From Agarophyton chilense (lineage: Eukaryota; Rhodophyta; Florideophyceae; Gracilariales; Gracilariaceae), in contig JARGXX010000115.1 in NCBI GenBank assembly GCA_030374765.1, forward strand, positions 372,001-436,000: DNA of 64,000 nt, in the 5' to 3' direction. Positions 1-10,374 of the stretch are shown piece after piece. Position numbers and translations under genes: made by a program. Under the pieces are notes generated by a model. That model searched no databases and was not told the DNA's origin. It worked only from the letters and a program-made list of their open reading frames with translations. How positions within the stretch are numbered: position 1 is the first letter of the stretch; each line of letters opens with the position of its first letter.

Positions 1-861
1 GAGCAACGTCCTCCAGGGAGGTTTTTCGGGACTTAAGTTTTTTCCGGAGCCTCCGGCGTGCCACCTCGTTATGAGTAGGAGTAATCCGTTTTCACGGCGA
101 TGGCCAGAACGCCGGTGATGCACCGGCCGGACAGGGTGCCATACACGTGGCCACAGCGCCCGCGCGACATGTGGCCGCCAGATTGGCCCCTTTTATTAGA
201 CGGACATTTAGCTATTTAGGATAGACTTTATTTATTCTATTCTACGGTGACTACAGTACTTAGGCCGCCGGCCTCGCGGCCGCCGGTCCAGTAAAGTCTG
301 CCCAACAAGGGTGATCTTGGTCTTCCAGATCTTGGCTCTGGGTCAAACCGCCTGCGCGGATATTCAACTCCTTACGGAGGGATTTACCGTGGTGCACGGC
401 TTCCCAACCCCCTTGGACGTTCAAGCAGCCTTCGTGTGATGGGTATCTATTCCCACTTTCGTGGTTCCGCCCGTGTGTACGGTTTGCTACACCCGGCAGT
501 GCCGGCTATTCCCGAGTCCCCTCTTGCGACTCGTGGTCAACCTCGCCCTCTTGCCTCCGTTCCCATTTTCCTTCCCTTTTCCTCCCCTTCATTGTGCAAT
601 TCCCGCTCTTGCGGCTCGCACTGACACCTGTCGTGCTCGCCACTCTCGTGGGTTTTGCCTCCTCAGAGGATACGCAAGCACCGCTTCGGCGGATAATCTC
701 GGCTTCTTTCAGCCTCCCTGCGCCCGTCGCGACGGTTCGGCTCCGGCTTACACCCGGCATTGCGCGCCGATCCCTGGGAGGGCTCTACCGCGCCGGTTAC
801 TTCGTGAGAAGAAGATCCGGACGTCTTCGTAGGTTTTCCCCCTTGGGGGCATTTTCCTACA
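1..861 (+). repeat. 5' LTR of gypsy-A (first about 4 bp outside window)
   Basis: It matches 8634-9493 almost base for base and ends in CTACA at 861, directly before the primer-binding site. It holds an AT-rich stretch near 200-240 followed by a GC-rich hairpin: GGCCGC at 263-268 pairs with GCGGCC at 276-281. The LTR of gypsy-F has a comparable GC palindrome in the same relative place. Open frames inside the LTR (for example around 436-900) appear in both LTR copies and have no protein-like features, so they are not called. Confidence 0.93.
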
Positions 862-864
862 AAT

Positions 865-882
865 TGGTCTCCCGACTTAGAA
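865..882 (+). other. Primer-binding site (tRNA primer) of gypsy-A
   Basis: TGGTCTCCCGACTTAGAA lies three bases inside the 5' LTR. Its complement would be a tRNA 3' end finishing in CCA, and the base at tRNA position 61 would be the conserved C, which supports a real tRNA match. The tRNA species cannot be named from here. The same site recurs at 62046 (gypsy-F), and diverged forms occur at 57883 (gypsy-E) and 14730 (gypsy-B). Confidence 0.75.
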
Positions 883-1005
883 GTCAAGACCGCTTTTGTC
901 CTCTCTGAGGTTGTTTTCCGTTTAACGGGTTTTCACCGGTCTCACCGGTTTTCTTTCTATTCTTCCGTCGAGACGGTGTGGCCAAGGCCAAGGAAACCGC
1001 CTAGC

Positions 1006-3096
1006 ATGGAGCGTCCTGCAACACGCAGCCGTTCCCGCCAAAGCGGTGATGCCAGGGGCACTGATGTTCCACAGGCCCTGGCTCCAACACCGGCTTCCCG
1101 GGAGATACCGGTCACCGGCACTGAGGACCCACAGCCCGATTCCGGGTTAACGACCGTCGCAACGGTGGTTTCTCCGCCTCCGCGGTTGTTCGACCAAGCG
1201 CGGATTGTACGCTTAGAAGAGCAGCTCCGCTCCCTGCGGGCTGCTCACAATAACCTCTCGAGGGAGTTCACCTCTTTACGAGGAAGCCTCGCTAACCCCC
1301 CTACAAGTGAGTTAGCCGAGGATATCCGCGTATTGCGGTCGGACGTCAACACACTATTCGAGTGTTCTGGCGCTCCGTCTTCCTTCGCAGAAGGTATGGA
1401 GAATCGCTTCGAGCGTCTCCGAAGCCGACTTGAGTCGGTCGAGAGGACGTTAACCTCGCACGCAAACGCGGCTAGACCGGTTGTCTCTCATAGAGAGACC
1501 CAGTCGCGGAACCGGAAGAGCCGGAAGAACCGGGATTCTAACCGTAAGCACGGACACCCGTCAGACTCATCATCTGAGTCGGACGGTAAACCGAGTGACT
1601 CGGAGAGTTCCGATTCGTCGGTGAGCGATGACCCACAGGATCGTTATGGGCGCTCTTCCCGCTCAAAGCGGTCCCCTGCCACCTACGGGGCCATCCGGTC
1701 GCGCCCCAAGGGTCGGCGACATCCGGGCCTCAAACCCTTGAAGCCCACCGACCCTCTGTACAGGACACTCCTGTCTTACCGGTATTACCGGCTAGAAGAT
1801 TCCTCTTTAGGTCGGACACCGCGTGACACGGGTAAAGTGAAAGACTGCATCAAGCGGATGCAGCTTTCACTTCGTAACCAGTCATTTACTGGGGATGATC
1901 CAATTCTGGTCTTGGATTTCCTACACCGCTTTGTAGTGGAAGCCAATATACTCGGAATGAACGAAGGACAAGCCTACCTGGCGCTACCCTACTTTCTACG
2001 GGGTGTCGCTGAAGATCAGTTTTTGTCGGTTCGGGGCTCGTCGCGAGCCTCCGAAGGAGGTGTGACCTGCTGGCCCGAGGCCGTGCAGTACCTCCTGCGT
2101 TCCTACGCAACCAACTCCGCGATACCAGCGGCGATACTCGCTTTGCGAGACATTCGACAACGCTCCGGCGAGCTCGAGACCGATTACTCGGTACCCCTGA
2201 ATAAGGCTTTCCACCGTTGTGGTAATGTATACCCCGCTGGGGAACGCTGTACGATGTTCATTGATGGCTTGGATCCAGCCATCAAGACTCTTGTCGCCCG
2301 TTACAGGGAACAAGAGCCGAAGGTGACCTACCTTGAACTCGTACAGTTTGCCCGCGCAGAGGGTGATGCACTACGTGCACGCAATCCGGGAACCCGGTCG
2401 AAGGCCGCTAAAGCATTGCTGCTTGAGTCAGACTCTTCTTCACCGTCATTTGCGACGGATGGCATCCCCAAACGGGGTTATGACAATATGAATGTCATCC
2501 ATCACGATGGTTTATCTATTCTGACAACGGAATTACCGTCTACGACGGATGGCTCGGTTGACTCAACCGCAAGGGACATGGAGAACAGGAAGGTCTTTTA
2601 TCTTAATGACCGCCGCACTCCGGCCCCCCGTATGCCGTACTCGAACGGAATGACACGAAGTCAGCGCCCTGGATGGGTTGGAAACCGGGAACCCGGAAGA
2701 TACACCGATGCTCGGAATTTCGTACCGCGAAACGCGGGAGTGACGTTGGTGTGCCACTTGTGCTACGAGCGCGGGCACACCTCCCCGCAATGCCTTTTAA
2801 CGCTACGGGATATGGCGCGAGTGGTGGATAATTACGAAGACCTCTCCCCACAGGAGAAGGGCTCCGTGCCACTCACGTCATATCTCCGCGCGAAGACGGA
2901 CTTCCCCAAAGCATTGGCTCACACTCCGAATTCTCGGTACAAACCGGGTCAGCCGGCACGCGCCGCACCAGCGCCAAACCACTCTGGTGGATCTCCACCC
3001 GCTCCTGCGGTAGCTACCGTGCAACGGAATCATGCACTCGTTGCCGAGGAAGTCGGGCCTTCGCCCGACCAGGACCCTGTACAGGGAAAAGAATAG
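1006..3096 (+). CDS. gag: Gag polyprotein of gypsy-A (696 codons)
   Basis: This is the structural protein that would form the retrotransposon particle and bind its RNA. The first ATG in frame is at 1006; the frame is open from 976 but starts there with GTG. The N-terminal third has a short coiled-coil-like segment (codons about 65-160), then a Ser/Arg/Asp-rich linker, then the capsid-like region from about codon 250. A CCHC zinc knuckle (CHLCYERGHTSPQC, spacing C-x2-C-x4-H-x4-C) sits at 2752-2793. The stop is TAG at 3094, three bases after a GGGAAAA slippery site. Gypsy-F (62208 onward) has a clearly homologous gag and gypsy-B and gypsy-E have decayed ones, so the family is multicopy. The reading frame here is intact. 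Confidence 0.9.
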   Translation: MERPATRSRSRQSGDARGTDVPQALAPTPASREIPVTGTEDPQPDSGLTTVATVVSPPPRLFDQARIVRLEEQLRSLRAAHNNLSREFTSLRGSLANPPTSELAEDIRVLRSDVNTLFECSGAPSSFAEGMENRFERLRSRLESVERTLTSHANAARPVVSHRETQSRNRKSRKNRDSNRKHGHPSDSSSESDGKPSDSESSDSSVSDDPQDRYGRSSRSKRSPATYGAIRSRPKGRRHPGLKPLKPTDPLYRTLLSYRYYRLEDSSLGRTPRDTGKVKDCIKRMQLSLRNQSFTGDDPILVLDFLHRFVVEANILGMNEGQAYLALPYFLRGVAEDQFLSVRGSSRASEGGVTCWPEAVQYLLRSYATNSAIPAAILALRDIRQRSGELETDYSVPLNKAFHRCGNVYPAGERCTMFIDGLDPAIKTLVARYREQEPKVTYLELVQFARAEGDALRARNPGTRSKAAKALLLESDSSSPSFATDGIPKRGYDNMNVIHHDGLSILTTELPSTTDGSVDSTARDMENRKVFYLNDRRTPAPRMPYSNGMTRSQRPGWVGNREPGRYTDARNFVPRNAGVTLVCHLCYERGHTSPQCLLTLRDMARVVDNYEDLSPQEKGSVPLTSYLRAKTDFPKALAHTPNSRYKPGQPARAAPAPNHSGGSPPAPAVATVQRNHALVAEEVGPSPDQDPVQGKE

Positions 3097-3118
3097 AGGG
3101 AGTCTCCCCTTCGGGAGA
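3084..3118 (+). promoter_or_regulatory. Probable -1 ribosomal frameshift signal between gag and pol
   Basis: The heptamer GGGAAAA occupies 3084-3090 and is in register with gag (G GGA AAA), with the gag stop TAG at 3094. A -1 slip there enters exactly the pol frame, which is open across the junction. Downstream, TCTCCC (3103-3108) pairs with GGGAGA (3113-3118) around a CTTC loop, and a second short hairpin (3124-3128 with 3133-3137) follows. The spacer of 12 nt is longer than the usual 5-9, so the structure part is less certain than the heptamer. Function is inferred. Confidence 0.7.
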
Positions 3119-6100
3119 GGCGTCCTCAGAGTTGAGGCTGACGACGCCCGAGGCGCCGATGCCTCGCCCCCCGGTGAAAATCCTGACAAGGAAGGACACC
3201 GCAGACGCGGACTCTAAACACCTCGGTGTGTTGTGTCGACCGTGGATACGGATTAGAAATAACCGGATCCCGGATAGAGTCTTGGTAATGGCCAAGCGTA
3301 ACTACAAGGTCTACGCTGACCTTGGTCTGCACACGCAGTTTATGGTGAGACATCTCACTGTCCTGGATACAGGTGCTGGGCCGAACTTTATTGTGGAATC
3401 GGTTTAACCCCCGCCATTGCGGTCTCTCATCCGTTCTGAAACCGTACCCAACGTGTCGGACGCCAATAACAACCCGTTGAAAACGGCTGGTGTGATCGAC
3501 CTGGTCGTCAGGCTAGGGCGGATGGTGGTTAAACTAACTTTTATTGTGTGCCGCTCGCTGGCCGCGCCAGTTATACTGGGTTGTGACTACTGCGACAGGT
3601 TTGTCGACGCCATCCGCCCACGCCTTAAGCAGGTGGAGCTTGAGGACGGATCGACCGTCCCCATTGTTCGTCAACCGCTGAAGCGGGCATCGAGGAAACA
3701 CGTTCCTCTACCTGCTGCGCAGGAACCCACACCCGCGAACCGGGATTCTAGGAAGCTACGCGTTGCCTCGTCAGTCACCATACCCCCGAAGAGCCAGGTT
3801 ATGGTTTCAGTCAATTCCCGTCAACACGGTCTTCGGGTTGTTCAGCCCTTGCCCTCGTTGTACGAGAAATTTCAGTTAACCGTTGCGAACGGAATCGTGC
3901 AAGTCACGCCGAATACCCCTTTCAGGTTGTTGGTTGCCAATCTGGGAAAGGCTCCCCAGACGCTGGCAAGGAACCAAGTCATTGGGTCTGTGACGCCGCA
4001 CCCGCTCGCGATGCTCCCTACAAAGGTGACGGCTGCCGAAGTACTCGGAATAACTCCCTCTACCGAGGATGGTCTCCCGGTATCCGGTGCAGAAACCTCC
4101 GGGGAGGCACAGCAGTTGGCGCTCGATAAATCCGTCAAGACGGATGCATTTCCGACCTCGTCGGTTCCCACACCTGACACCAGGGCACAGCCCACGAGCT
4201 ACGATAAGATAGACCCGATCAAGGCCCTCGAGGATTTGGACTTGAGTCATGTACCGGTCTCACACCGGGACCGCTTACGCGGAATGCTACGCGAGTTTAC
4301 CACAATGTGGGACGGCTCACTGGGTGAGATCAATTCAACCGAACATCGGATAGACTTGCTACCGGACGCACGTCCGGTTGCACAACACCCTTACAGGGCG
4401 GGACCGAAAGCTCGGGAGGAGGAAGAATTTCAGGTGGACAAGATGCTCCGTGCTGGAGTCATCGAGCCCGCCCAATCTCCTTGGGCGTCACCGGTGGTGC
4501 TGGCCCTCAAGGCTGACGGCACGTGGCGGTTTTGCGTTGACTACCGCCGCCTCAATGCCGTCACCGTGAGGGACACCTACCCGATTCCGCGCATGGACGA
4601 GTGTATAGACTCGCTCGGGGACGCTACCGTGTTTACGGCTCTGGATGCTAACTGGGGCTACTGGCAAGTCCCAGTCCGGGAAGAGGACCGAGACAAAACC
4701 GCGTTTGTTTGCCACTCGGGTTCCTACCGCTTCAAGCGGATGCCGTTTGGTTTAACCAATGCACTGGCCACCTTTCAAAGGGCAATAGACATACTGATGT
4801 CGCGTTTCAAGTGGCGCACGTGCCTTGTCTACTTGGACGACATCATTGTCTTTTCCAGAAACCTGGACGATCACCTGACCCACGTGCGGGACGTGATGAC
4901 CGTACTGCGAGACGCAGGAATAACCCTCAAGTTGAGGAAGTGCGAGTTCTTCACCGACACGGTAAAGTACCTCGGGCACGTCATCCGTCCAGGACGGTTA
5001 ATGATCGAACAAGTTCGTATCAAGTCCCTCTGCGAGGCGAAGGAGCCCCGTCCTCAAACGGAGCTCCGATCCTTTTTAGGTCTGTTCAACGTCTATCGAA
5101 GGTTTATACCGAGTTTCTCGGATATCGCCGCCCCACCGCCGCAGGCGGAAAACGCATCAGCCCCCGTCGAAACGGCCTCGGATACCACGGGTACAACGGT
5201 GGCACCACGCATTGCCGTGGTACAGCACCCCTCACGGGGTCTCTCCGATATACTGACTTTATCGGAACCACCGGCAATGCCGGAAACACCTTGCCCTCGC
5301 GGCCAGCTACCCTTACGGGCGCCGCGCAGCGGTCTTTATACCCGCCATGCGGTTAGCCCACCATCACCCGTCGCTCCGTCAAAGGAGGGGGAGGGGAATC
5401 GCTCAATCGCGGAAGCATCGCCGTCGCAACGGAAATTTAACAGGACACCCCGGGCAAGGCCCCCGAGCGGGCATCTGGCATCGTCGCCGGACGCCACTCC
5501 GCTCCCGCGGAATGCGGCGGTCAATCCGATCGCCACGCAACCCCGAAAGAGGAACCAAGGCGCTCGAAGACCAGAAGCCGGGAAGCGAGACCCTACGGAC
5601 GCTCCGCATCGCGTGGAAGCAACTAAGGGCTCCCCGCACATTCGCGGTCGCACACCGAGCGTTTCGGTCGATACCGGTACTTCGGCGGGCGCTGCGCTAG
5701 CAGGTCTAGCGAGCCACTCCGTTGAGAACGGTACGAACCCCATGGGGGAAAAGGGGCGCAACGACAAGTCGAAAACCGCCTCCCTTGCCGAACAATCGGG
5801 GCCAACCGTCCGCGACGGCCCGACCACCCGTCCTCAATGTCACGTGACCCGGGCGGGAGATCGGACCAATGGGCACCCGGCATCGCAATCATTGGCTGAG
5901 AGCCACCCCGCGGAGGCGGATCGCCGGGACGGTGAACCACTCACCGCCCGCGGCGCACCGCACAGCGGAAACTGCCCACCAATGGGAACGCCGCATGCCG
6001 CAAATCAAGCGGAGGCCTCCGGGGAACCGTCACCAAGACGGAAGAACCCCCGCAAACTCGCGGTAAGAGCGGACTTCAGGGAAGCCCCTACCGCCCAGCG

Positions 6101-6485
6101 GAAACACAACCCCGCTGCGCCGGAAACTTCCGCGAAGCGGTACGGCAGCCCCGGCAACCCGGCAACAACTGCAGAGCGGAATGACAAACCGGGTGACCCG
6201 GAACAGGCGACGACGAGCCCAGCACCACGCGGCGCTGAGGCTCGGGCCACCACCACCCGGCAAGGCCGGCAAGTTTACGTGCAGGAGTACGTCCTCGACC
6301 GAATCGTGGGACATAGCTACGATGGGCACGGGGTGCTCCAGTACCGGACCCGCTGGTACGGATATGGGCCGGAGTGGGACACCCTGGAGCCCATCGAGCA
6401 CCTCCCGCGCTCTGCGGTAATGCGATACCACCGCCTTGCGGGGACCGCACTCCCAGCCACGCTGGTAATCGCCCAGGAGGGATAA
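3087..6485 (+). pseudogene. pol: Pol polyprotein of gypsy-A: protease, RT, (RNase H and integrase deleted), chromodomain
   Basis: One frame runs from the frameshift site to 6485, broken only by TAA at 3405-3407 inside the protease. The protease active site DTGAG is at 3366-3380 and its second hallmark ILGCD at 3573-3587. Reverse transcriptase follows: first catalytic Asp in ALDAN (codon 4644-4646), then MPFGLTNALATFQ, then YLDD at 4830-4841. The RT tail VYRRFIPSFSDIAAP ends near 5130 and is followed at once by a Pro/Arg-rich linker, where an intact element would have RNase H and the integrase zinc-finger and DDE domains. The linker resembles the one in gypsy-B near 18.5 kb, so this is an in-frame internal deletion. 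A chromodomain (6273-6450, with WYGYGPEWDTLEP and HLPRSAVMRYHR) closes the protein and would normally guide integration to marked chromatin. Confidence 0.88.
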
Positions 6486-6817
6486 ACCGTGAACACGGAA
6501 TGGAATGGCTGATGGCGCCACGCGCCATCTCCGTCCATGCCCCAACGCGAGTAAGGAAGCAACCGCTCACGCTATCCCAACCTCGTTGGTGGTCGTGCCA
6601 GTTACCTGGTCCGCGCGCGAAGCGCCCACCGTTAAACACGGGACTCCCAGCTAGGCTGGTTCCCTGCAACGCCGGAACCCCGGTTGAAGGCCGGTACCCC
6701 GGAAAGAAAGAAGTAGACTTGGGAAAGGGCGTCGTAAAGGCGACCCTCTTCTTTTATTTCTCACTACTGGCAAGGGAACCCTAGTGGCGCCGCCCTACAT
6801 TCTACCGGAAGCTCCGG

Positions 6818-8583
6818 TCATTCCTCCGCACGAGGTGGACCTCCGCCCAGGTGGTTGGCTAAGGCATCCCGCATGGCGGCCACATCACCCGAGATCTCGG
6901 AAGGGCGAAGCCCCACCTCCCGAAGGAAGCGCGCGATGACCTCGCCCCGCTCCGCGCCAGCGACGGTTGCGGGCGGGCCCGCCACCGATGGATTCGGGTA
7001 GGAATCCGTTCGCACGGCATCAGCAGCCCCGGATGGAGCCACACCACCGTATTCGACGGACTCCTCACCGGCCTCGCCGGACCCGTCATCCTCCATCGGA
7101 GCGTAACCCGGATCCTCCGGTTCGTTGTCGACCATCGGGTCACCATCCGCATAGTCGCCGTAATAGTCGCTCGAGTGGACATACCCTCGCGGGTGGTCGG
7201 CCGGGACTTCACGCGGCGCATGCCGGTTGGCTTCCGCTTCCTCGCAGCTGATCTCGTGGTACTCCCAGGGGTCGAAGTAGACGAAATCCCCCGCTAGCGC
7301 GGTATTCCTCCCGAGTCCGGGGCCAGACCCGCGACGCGGTTGAATGCGTTGGGAGTTCTCCAGCGGGACCTTATCCTACTGGACCCCCTCCACAAAGTCG
7401 AGGAGGCCCAGCATCTCTTCTTCGTTCGCCTCGCCCCCGAGGGGGATGCGCATGTCCAAACGACGGATCGCAGCCCGCACACGCGGTGGCACGTACCACA
7501 ATCGGTATTTGCAGTGCGGACGGCCAATTCGCTTACCACGACGGACCACCACCCCGACTGGGGATCGTTCAAGAACGACGACCCTACATAGGTGAATACT
7601 GGGGGCAGCTCAACGAAGCAACCCCAGCACGCCTCCAAGGAGGACCACCAGTCTGGGAGACTGACGTACCGACCACGTCGGTGAGCAGGCGCGATGCGCT
7701 CAATCTCCGTGTTCTGGTACGGTACGAAATACCCGGTCCGGGCCCGCTAACGCCGCTCATCGCGGATGAAGTTCTGAAGGCAGTTCGAGCGCGACTGCCG
7801 CGGTTGGTAGCGGAACTCTGCCCGAAGAATCGGTCGTGCCCAGCAAAGGGCTTCTTGCCGAGCGATCGGTGTGCCCCTCCAAGCGAGGGTTTCCAATCCG
7901 TCAAGACGGTCAAAGTACGACATTTCCCCGCGAGTGCGGTAAAGGTGGACGTCGAATTCGACCTCTGGCGGTATCGGGAACTCGAAAGGCGCCCGATGGT
8001 GCCCAAGATAAGCGATCCGCACAAGCGCGGCTTGGGCCTCCGCAGAGAATTCACCGCGTCGGCGGAGTATGTGGTGTACCGGGATGGCGATACGATTACG
8101 CCAATCCCAGGACAGGGTCACCACGCCGGGCAGGTCGCCCGGGAGCATCTCCGAATTATCGGTGTAGGATTGGATCAAATCCTCGTCGCGGACAGCCAAT
8201 GGGTGAAACCAAGGCGCATACCGCAACCTCGCGGAGCCATGCCGAGTTCTCGGATTTGCACCCACAAGGGCGTCGTAGGTCGGCCACTGCGGTGGGTCCG
8301 CCTGTCCGCGAAAGTGGGCGCCAATACGGCGGTCTTCGTACGCGAGGTTGACGGCCGGAGTTCGGTTGGTAACATCCCCCGGGTGGGGCGCGGACCGGAA
8401 GTCGGTGGAACCGCCAAGGGCGGGAGTCGCGGATGTGTTATGACGGTCGGGGTTGGACATGGTGCGTGTTGGTGTGCTGTGGTTGGAATCGGATGCGAAG
8501 AGCTGGCGTGGGATCCTTGGTGAAGGTGTGTTGGTTTCCGGAGACCCGGTGTCGGACGCGCTCTTATCATGACGAGCTGCCAT
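6818..8583 (-). pseudogene. Long antisense gene between pol and the 3' LTR of gypsy-A (about 590 codons, broken)
   Basis: Reading leftward from ATG at 8583, 47 bp outside the 3' LTR, protein-like sequence continues almost to the end of pol. It is interrupted by an in-frame TAG (7747-7749), a frameshift between about 7530 and 7560, and a second TAG (7376-7378). The N-terminal 278 codons are Pro/Ser/Thr-rich then Tyr/Arg-rich. The next part has basic and hydrophobic runs (HCKYRLWYVPPRVRAAIRRL), then a FVYFDPWEYHE motif, then an acidic Asp/Gly/Tyr segment, and it ends with RFLREVGLRPSEISGDVAA before the stop at 6818. Continuity on both sides of each break and biased composition argue that this was coding. 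I do not recognise the family. Gypsy-B has a shorter antisense ORF in the same position (39766-40170). Confidence 0.6.
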
Positions 8584-8629
8584 GCCGACTTCCTCTTCGA
8601 GGTGTTTGCCCTGTCTTAATGGGGGGATA

Positions 8630-9493
8630 TGAAGAGCAACGTCCTCCAGGGAGGTTTTTCGGGACTTAAGTTTTTTCCGGAGCCTCCGGCGTGCAACCTC
8701 GTTATGAGTAGGAGTAATCCGTTTTCACGGCGATGGCCGGAACGCCGGTGATGCACCGGCGGGACCGGGTGCCATAGACGTGGCCGCAGCGCCCGCGCGA
8801 CACGTGGCCGCCAGATTGGCCCCTTTGTTAGACGGGCATTTAGCTATTTAGGATAGAATTTATTTATTCTATTCTACGGTGACTACAGTACTTAGGCCGC
8901 CGGCCTCGCGGCCGCCGGTCCAGTAAAGTCTGCCCAACAAGGGTGATCTTAGTCTTCCAGATCTTGGCTCTGGTTCGAACCGCCTGCGCGGATATACAAC
9001 TCCTTACGGAGGGATTTCCCGTGGTGCCCGGCTTCCCAACCCCCTTGGACGTTCAAGCAGCCTTCGTGTGTTGGGTATCTATTCCCACTTTCGTGGTTCC
9101 GCCCGTGTATACGGTTTGCTACACCCGGCAGTTCCGGCTATTCCCGAGTCCCCTCTTGCGACTCGTGGTCAACCTCGCCCTCTTGCCTCCGTTCCCATTT
9201 TCCTTCCCTTTTCCTCCCCTTCACAGGGCAATTTCCGCTCTTGCGGCTCGCACTGACACCTGTCGTGCTCGCCACTCTCGTGGGTTTTGCCTCCTCAGAG
9301 GATACGCAAGCACCGCTTCGGCGGATATTCTCGGCTTCTTTCAGCCTCCCTGCGCCCATCGCGACGGTTCGGCTCCGGCTTACACCCGGCATTGCGCGCC
9401 GATCCCTGGGAGGGCTCTACCGCGCCGGTTACCTCGTGAGAGGAAGATCCGGACGTCTTCGTAGGTTTTCCCCCTTGGGGGCATTGTCCTACA
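8630..9493 (+). repeat. 3' LTR of gypsy-A
   Basis: Direct copy of the 5' LTR, starting TGAAGAGC after the G-run polypurine tract and ending CCTACA at 9493. Beyond 9493 the sequence differs from the internal region after the 5' LTR, which defines the boundary. The minus-strand coding remnant that starts at 9494 runs straight into this edge. Confidence 0.92.
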
Positions 9494-10137
9494 GTTTCCT
9501 CCCGCGGCAAGCGCGTTTCCAATCCTTCCTCTCTGGGAGCAAACGCACTACTCGACAGTCTGCAATGTGAGTGAAAGAACGGTCTGATCCAAGACAGGAC
9601 TCGAGGGCAACCTGCGTGAGATCCATATGATACTTTTCCAATGGATCAATAATCAAATTGCGCTTCTCATCTATGCAAACCGCATCAAGGAATCCGTCAA
9701 TCGGCTGAAGACTGGCATGGAAGACCTTTCCGATATCGACGAGATTATCCAAATCAAAGTTTTTCTTTTCGTTGTCCAGTCTCATCGCGGAGGTAATTGA
9801 GGCTAATAACACGTGTCTTCTCCCGAACGAACCTCTACATACCTTTGAGGTCCCGGAACTTTCCTCGGACCTCCCTTCAAGCCTTCCGGTTTCATTTTTC
9901 AAGCTAAATAACATCACCAAAGTCAAGACCTGCAACGGCGTTCGAGTATATCTCATTATCGTCTTCGTTATTTTTCACGGGATCGATGAAATATGCCCAA
10001 CACCCAGCAGCCTTCTCGGATCCAATGGTGATAGCTAATGCATTACTTAAGAAAGCTCCAAGGAACAGAAACGTTTCGTCGCGAAACTGTACTGACTTAA
10101 GACGGAGATGGAAACTTCGGAGGCCAGACGATGGCAT
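9494..10137 (-). pseudogene. Unknown protein-coding remnant, C-terminal part removed by gypsy-A
   Basis: From an ATG at 10135-10137 the minus strand reads a protein-like stretch (LRLKSVQFRDETFLFLGAFL, later GCWAYFIDPVKNNEDDNEIY). A frameshift near 9930-9950 leads into a second stretch (GRLEGRSEESSGT, then NFDLDNLVDIGKVFHASLQP and ALESCLGSDRSFTHIADCRV) that continues to 9494, where the gypsy-A LTR begins. The real protein therefore extended further left and was cut by the insertion. The composition, acidic with ordinary hydrophobic spacing, is unlike the antisense reading. The family is not recognised. It may belong to the same gene as the fragments at 10375-10650 and 10702-10809. Confidence 0.45.
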
Positions 10138-10374
10138 CTGCCCTTCGGGTTATAGCGCGATCAGCCTTTGACCTGGCTTTGCGCTGCAAGAAGCCAGGAT
10201 GCTCTTTAACGCTTCATACCGGTCCTTGTCTCCCCATGGAATGGTTTCTTCTGCTCCTTCGCCATCATACGTCACCCTACTTCTCGACGCACCACCTTTG
10301 ACGGCCTAATTGTACTCGATTCGGAAAGTATGCATAGCTATACGGCACAATACGTTAGTGCCATGATCCGGAGC

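Larger units (their letters stand above)
1..9493 (+). mobile_element. Ty3/gypsy chromovirus-like LTR retrotransposon, gypsy-A, nearly complete
   Basis: Two direct repeats of about 860 bp (window start to 861, and 8630-9493) flank gag, a pol frame ending in a chromodomain, and a long antisense ORF. The window starts about four bases inside the 5' LTR, judged by alignment with the 3' copy, whose terminal T of TG is at 8630. Both LTRs end in CTACA. A primer-binding site follows the 5' LTR at 865, and a G-rich polypurine tract (8619-8627) precedes the 3' LTR. The LTRs differ by only a few percent by eye, so the insertion is fairly young. Pol lacks RNase H and the integrase core, so this copy could move only with help from another element. 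The target-site duplication cannot be checked because the left flank lies outside the window. Confidence 0.93.

Noticed and set aside
436-908. Several overlapping frames in the 5' LTR (and their copies at 9068-9570)
   Set aside because: They occur in both LTRs, overlap each other in three frames and are Pro/Leu/Arg-rich as expected from the GC-rich LTR; no domain or start context supports them.
7486-8523. 345-codon plus-strand frame downstream of gypsy-A pol
   Set aside because: It is the shadow of the antisense gene. The minus strand has better amino-acid composition and continues beyond both ends of this frame after the breaks.
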